From assembly GCA_023459915.1 (NCBI GenBank), contig JAEWSN010000215.1, positions 1 to 7,381 of the forward strand: a stretch of DNA of 7,381 nt, read 5' to 3'. Each line of letters begins with the position of its first letter. Positions within the stretch are counted from its first letter, which is position 1. The translations under genes were made by a program, and so were the position numbers. This stretch comes from Bacillota bacterium (GTDB lineage Bacteria; Bacillota; Clostridia; DSM-8532). The notes below the pieces were generated by a model. The model was given only the letters and a program-made list of their open reading frames with translations, did not search any database and was not told where the DNA came from. Positions 5,301 to 7,381 of this stretch are shown here, piece after piece.

Positions 5301-7381
5301 CCCGCCGTTCATGCTGATGGTGGGCTTCGGGGTGAGGTTGTCCTTGTAAAGATCCAGCTTCAGGTATCCCCAGAGGTCCATGTAGACCCCCACCTCGCCG
5401 GAAACCCCCACCTTGCCCAGCTTCTCCAGCCCGGTGAAGCAGACGTTCAAGTCCAGCAGGATGCCCGCCTTCAGGCCAAGGTAGCCCGCGCAAACCAATT
5501 CAAAGCGCTGCCGGTTGTCCCCGTCGAGCGCGTAGTCGTATTTGCGGATCGTCCCATCGGTTTCACTGCCCTGGACTCCGATGCGCCGGGCGGACATGAG
5601 CGTGGTCTTGGCATCGAGCCCCAATGCCATGTTCAGCTTCACGACGAATTTGATGTCAAAGTTGATCTCCAGCACGGGAAAGGGATTCTGCACCCGGTAG
5701 GTGTAGCTGTACAGGTTCACCTCGGCCACCGTGATGTAGTCGCCACGGTTGCCCAACACCTCCTCAAGGAAGGTGGGCACTGCCGTGTTGTCCTGCGTGA
5801 GGCCCTCAATCAGCTTGGAGACTTCCTTGGTGATGTCCACAAACCCGTCATTCGAGGCGGTCTTCACGAGAATCATGAATTCCATTTCCGTCTGGGAATA
5901 GGCATCGATGTGGACGTCGAACGCGTCGAGCTTCATCGTCCCCTTCTTCGCCGTGGAACCGGTGTTGAGGGTGAAGTATTCAACAAACTTGAACTCAGCG
6001 TCCAGATCAAGCTGATTGATGTCCGCGGTGTAATGAAACGCCACCGTCAGCTTGAGCCACTCGTTGCCGGCCGCATCCGCAAAGCTGTCATTCGTGGTTT
6101 TCTCCAGGCTGGTGGTGATGTCCAAACCACCCATCATGGCATTTACGGTACGTTCGTATTGAACCGGGGAGAGCCAGACCGGGGCATCCACCGTCGCATT
6201 CATGGTTCGAACTGCTTCGCCGCCGGAAATGGACCGAATCGCTTCATCACCCGAAGTGCCCTGAATCGTCCCATTGTTGGACATGGCCTGAACCGTCTCG
6301 CTGCCGGAAATGGCCACGGCCAGCAGCTGCGTGAACCGGCGGGTGTTTTCGCTGGTTCTGAGTTCATCCTCCAGCCGGGCCAACTGGATTTGACCCGACA
6401 GGGCGTCCACATCCAGTTCCGACTGGACATGGACGTCCAATGACTCGTACAAATCCGCTGTTTCCGCCGATTCGGTCAGCAACTGCACCCTGGGGGGCGA
6501 GGAGCCGGGAACATTGACAATGGCAATGACATTGCGTATTTTCGCGTCGCCGTTGAGCACGCCGACGCCGTTTTCCAGTTCGTCGGTCAGGCAAATCGTC
6601 TTGCCTACCGTGATGCCCTTGGCGTCCACCAACGACTTCCCGATGAGATAAGTGCCGGCCTCCGCCTGTGTTGTCACCTGATCCCAGGTAAGGTACACAA
6701 TGGCATCCTCGAACGAAACCTCGTACTTCTCGGGCTGCGCAATGGCGAAGGCCAGCGTGCGCACCCGGGGATCTTTCCCCGTAAACCGGATGTCGTTGTC
6801 CAGAAGCGTCAGCTCATAGGTGCGCCCGGGCTCGTACGGCACATCGGGGGAAAGGACATACCGGTTTCCCGAGCCGGCTGTGATCATGGGTGGGGCACTG
6901 TTCGTCTGCGTATTCAAATCCTTGATCATGACGTATTGCGATAGGTTCGATGTGTTCAACACCAACCCGGTTTCGATTTCAAAAGAGGCATCCGCCGCAC
7001 ATTCCCCAAGGAACAGCGTGGGATCCACGAATTCCCGGTATTCATAATCCCGTTCCCGATACGCGGCATACAAGGTGGCGCTGCCATAAAACGGGACGTC
7101 CGCATAAAACGCCTCCGTCAGCGTCGGGTTCCGGAACCAGCCTTCAAACAGATACCCGTCTCTTTGGGGAACAGGCACCTCCGCCAGCGTGTCGCCGCGC
7201 CGCACCCGGGTTGGCTGGATGGCCGCGCCGCCATTGGTCTGATAGGACACGAGGATGGTGCTGCTGGCGCTGCTGGAATCCGACCCGTCGTTGGAACCAT
7301 CCTGACCGTCGGCATCTTGCTTGTCCTCGGCAGCCTTTTCGGCTTCAATCCGTTCCGCATACGTGACGGCCTGTTCCACGA
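2361..7381 (-). CDS. giant surface protein with InlB-type repeats and beta-helix-like C-terminus (5'-partial)
   Basis: The frame is open for at least 1,672 codons and runs off the window. The GTG at 7377-7379 is simply the first codon visible; no SD or signal peptide is present, so the N-terminus is missing. Counting from that codon: residues 20-40 are an acidic/Ser linker; 41-108 an InlB B-repeat (Listeria-Bacteroides type) ending GYLFEGWF; 115-220 a beta domain resembling Ig-like surface modules; 358-393 four 9-residue repeats; 430-800 a beta-rich region I cannot assign. B-repeat-like modules follow around W976 and W1107, then three clearer ones at 1141-1366. Residues 1370-1672 alternate beta and turn residues like a right-handed beta-helix or carbohydrate-binding domain. 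No enzymatic motif, LPXTG or C-terminal membrane segment is seen. An extracellular adhesin or matrix role is inference. The last six residues come from repeat copy C. Confidence 0.93.
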   Translation of the reverse strand, partial: VEQAVTYAERIEAEKAAEDKQDADGQDGSNDGSDSSSASSTILVSYQTNGGAAIQPTRVRRGDTLAEVPVPQRDGYLFEGWFRNPTLTEAFYADVPFYGSATLYAAYRERDYEYREFVDPTLFLGECAADASFEIETGLVLNTSNLSQYVMIKDLNTQTNSAPPMITAGSGNRYVLSPDVPYEPGRTYELTLLDNDIRFTGKDPRVRTLAFAIAQPEKYEVSFEDAIVYLTWDQVTTQAEAGTYLIGKSLVDAKGITVGKTICLTDELENGVGVLNGDAKIRNVIAIVNVPGSSPPRVQLLTESAETADLYESLDVHVQSELDVDALSGQIQLARLEDELRTSENTRRFTQLLAVAISGSETVQAMSNNGTIQGTSGDEAIRSISGGEAVRTMNATVDAPVWLSPVQYERTVNAMMGGLDITTSLEKTTNDSFADAAGNEWLKLTVAFHYTADINQLDLDAEFKFVEYFTLNTGSTAKKGTMKLDAFDVHIDAYSQTEMEFMILVKTASNDGFVDITKEVSKLIEGLTQDNTAVPTFLEEVLGNRGDYITVAEVNLYSYTYRVQNPFPVLEINFDIKFVVKLNMALGLDAKTTLMSARRIGVQGSETDGTIRKYDYALDGDNRQRFELVCAGYLGLKAGILLDLNVCFTGLEKLGKVGVSGEVGVYMDLWGYLKLDLYKDNLTPKPTISMNGGMLMELGLYVELKLYAVSEVFGAKAELVLIDRKFPMYTLGNQYVVYRFDQGGKTVIMNTNEMDLKHLLGIQILDLKTGKITGGDYTQLKDFSLEISNPWFYYHEAYGQRLAVGPEFFGTTKNGVYVPKGTQKLETTLRVHYDGGSLSFSLGNFNEVKVIWVDPSVDPNTVALGAIHKATYQVVLDGVTTKVDTKLVPAGEVPGAVDLSPWLLYTDIQSRQNDCHAAIWTDTTYTYVLEPLQLFASYIYWADGTWRYERYALEMGDVLPEPAGAQSSPGMVFKGWDPDVYWTPFDSDDLGTLAITPGLMGFYKDLGLTHKGHDTTAPVEIFTGGQTPCVTRYLQNNADPDTKAVFHSTAIYDPVRVNLTYMYPAATHYVYGEAVTVFASQETREVWYGDQPTASMPAYPYWRPVGWDADGDNDVDYAYDNLPIATQDATYRLMLMRQDVSHTVTYRTAHGQFSDGSQVMTFTGDYSSCQEYMDNFSETLGPVVENGMRYTFTGWRQFIGSASFEFDAQWQAEVLYTVELNAGEGRFADGTTVKRVQGAAGETLPAIGEPVPPEGVAGQYAYVFDGWSATLPATFTQNLVLNAVYRRVDNQYEIVFDAGAGYFDGDPTKTAVSQIYTYGQTVVAPADPARANVTEGGSTYGYAFVGWSPVVQAVTANQNYTALYRKYLVGGEVGITVSDGLVTEDISVGSLGEYSYFVHETLGVPTLRVTTGTAITISGTSDDLRIEIDAGVTEVRFKDLDISVDGASTPVYNKSETLMVESYGGSEPAAGTLRIVVEGTCVVDNARQDGVPVYLERPVHFIGAGEAPSLAITGSVYTLIYRTDDLTMQNLSLDLNAQNGSSGASWAFGDIVEFGEAKVFRLDGVHGDFNSTADGFMGANLQIVDSTITMDCAGSLGTVSALTVQNSTLTATGGTGFSVTGAATGPDMQLSDPANITITVSTGSAINPEAEIEVQTPSALVEDGGMLRYQVP
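2364..3272 (-). other. C-terminal beta-helix-like region of the giant surface protein
   Basis: Residues 1370-1672 show repeated short strands and Asn/Asp/Gly turns, for example ITISGTSDDLRIEIDAG, DLTMQNLSLDLNAQNG and ALTVQNSTLTATGG. The pattern resembles parallel beta-helices of pectate-lyase-like and Cthe_2159-like carbohydrate-binding proteins. No catalytic residues can be assigned from sequence alone. A fold prediction would settle it. Confidence 0.55.
3282..3959 (-). repeat. three tandem InlB B-repeat-like modules
   Basis: Residues 1141-1366 contain three modules of about 75 residues. Each opens with a strand followed by GQFSDG, GRFADG or GYFDGD (phenylalanines 1153, 1227, 1303). Each carries FTGW, FDGW or FVGW 40-44 residues later (tryptophans 1195, 1267, 1347). 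This is the hallmark of the small beta-grasp-like B-repeats of Listeria internalins and many Firmicutes surface proteins. The modules have diverged well beyond simple duplication. Confidence 0.75.
6201..6308 (-). repeat. 27-base tandem repeat coding four nonapeptides
   Basis: Four contiguous 27-base units lie in frame in the giant protein (residues 358-393). In protein order they read SGSETVQAM, SNNGTIQGT, SGDEAIRSI and SGGEAVRTM, with consensus S-G-x-E-[AT]-[VI]-[QR]-x-M. The second unit is the most diverged. The repeat sits between the N-terminal beta domains and the large unassigned middle region. Its size keeps the reading frame when the copy number changes. Confidence 0.8.
7056..7259 (-). 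other. N-proximal InlB B-repeat of the giant surface protein
   Basis: Residues 41-108 follow the classic pattern: a first strand with YQTNGG, then a GDTLAEVPVP turn, GYLFEGWF (75-82), and a final strand ATLYAAY. This is the clearest B-repeat in the protein. It directly follows the acidic Ser/Asp linker, so it may be the first folded module after the missing N-terminus. Confidence 0.8.

Noticed and set aside
4176..6443. A 755-codon open frame on the plus strand, antisense to the giant protein gene
   Set aside because: Its translation is rich in His, Arg, Gln and Val with no domain, signal or repeat pattern, as expected for the mirror of a GC-biased coding frame. The minus-strand frame has clear domains across the same bases.
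6820..7366. Plus-strand open frames opposite the visible 5' part of gene 2
   Set aside because: They are short, overlapping and Arg/Pro/Thr-rich, antisense to the clear B-repeat and Ig-like coding frame.
7377..7379. GTG at 7377-7379 as the true start of gene 2
   Set aside because: No ribosome binding site can be seen beyond it, only two further bases are present, and the protein would lack a signal peptide. It is better read as an internal Val codon of a partial gene.

Overview
The window holds two convergent genes for large secreted surface proteins, separated by about 80 bases that contain a bidirectional terminator and two copies of a compact palindromic repeat. The base composition (moderately GC-rich), the strong AAAGGAGG ribosome binding site and the S-layer homology (SLH) domains suggest a Gram-positive, Clostridia-like bacterium. 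That assignment is an inference; no rRNA or tRNA gene is present to anchor it.

Layout: bases 1-101 are a short non-coding leader with a weak promoter candidate and a 15-base dyad. Repeat copy A (102-135) follows, then an SD sequence and gene 1 (153-2279, +). Gene 1 encodes a 708-residue protein: signal peptide, three SLH domains, a Thr/Pro linker, an Ig-like module and about seven GLUG repeats. Repeat copy B (2280-2313, inverted) starts at the base after the gene 1 stop codon. A terminator hairpin (2314-2348) and repeat copy C (2348-2381) come next. Gene 2 (minus strand, 2361 to beyond the window end) encodes at least 1,673 residues: an acidic linker, InlB-type B-repeats, a large unassigned beta-rich middle, more B-repeat-like modules and a beta-helix-like C-terminus. 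Its stop codon and last six residues lie inside repeat copy C.

The two proteins probably work at the cell envelope. Gene 1 can attach non-covalently to wall polymer through its SLH domains. Gene 2 has no LPXTG signal or C-terminal membrane segment, so any anchor must lie in its missing N-terminus.

The most unusual signal is a three-copy repeat of 34 bases. Each copy has a constant TGTTACAGTT lead, three variable bases and a 21-base palindrome built on GGTACC-W-GGTACC. Copies A and B bracket gene 1 as inverted repeats almost exactly at its ORF boundaries. Copies B and C face each other around the terminator. This looks like a REP/BIME-like element, or a cassette boundary for surface-protein genes.
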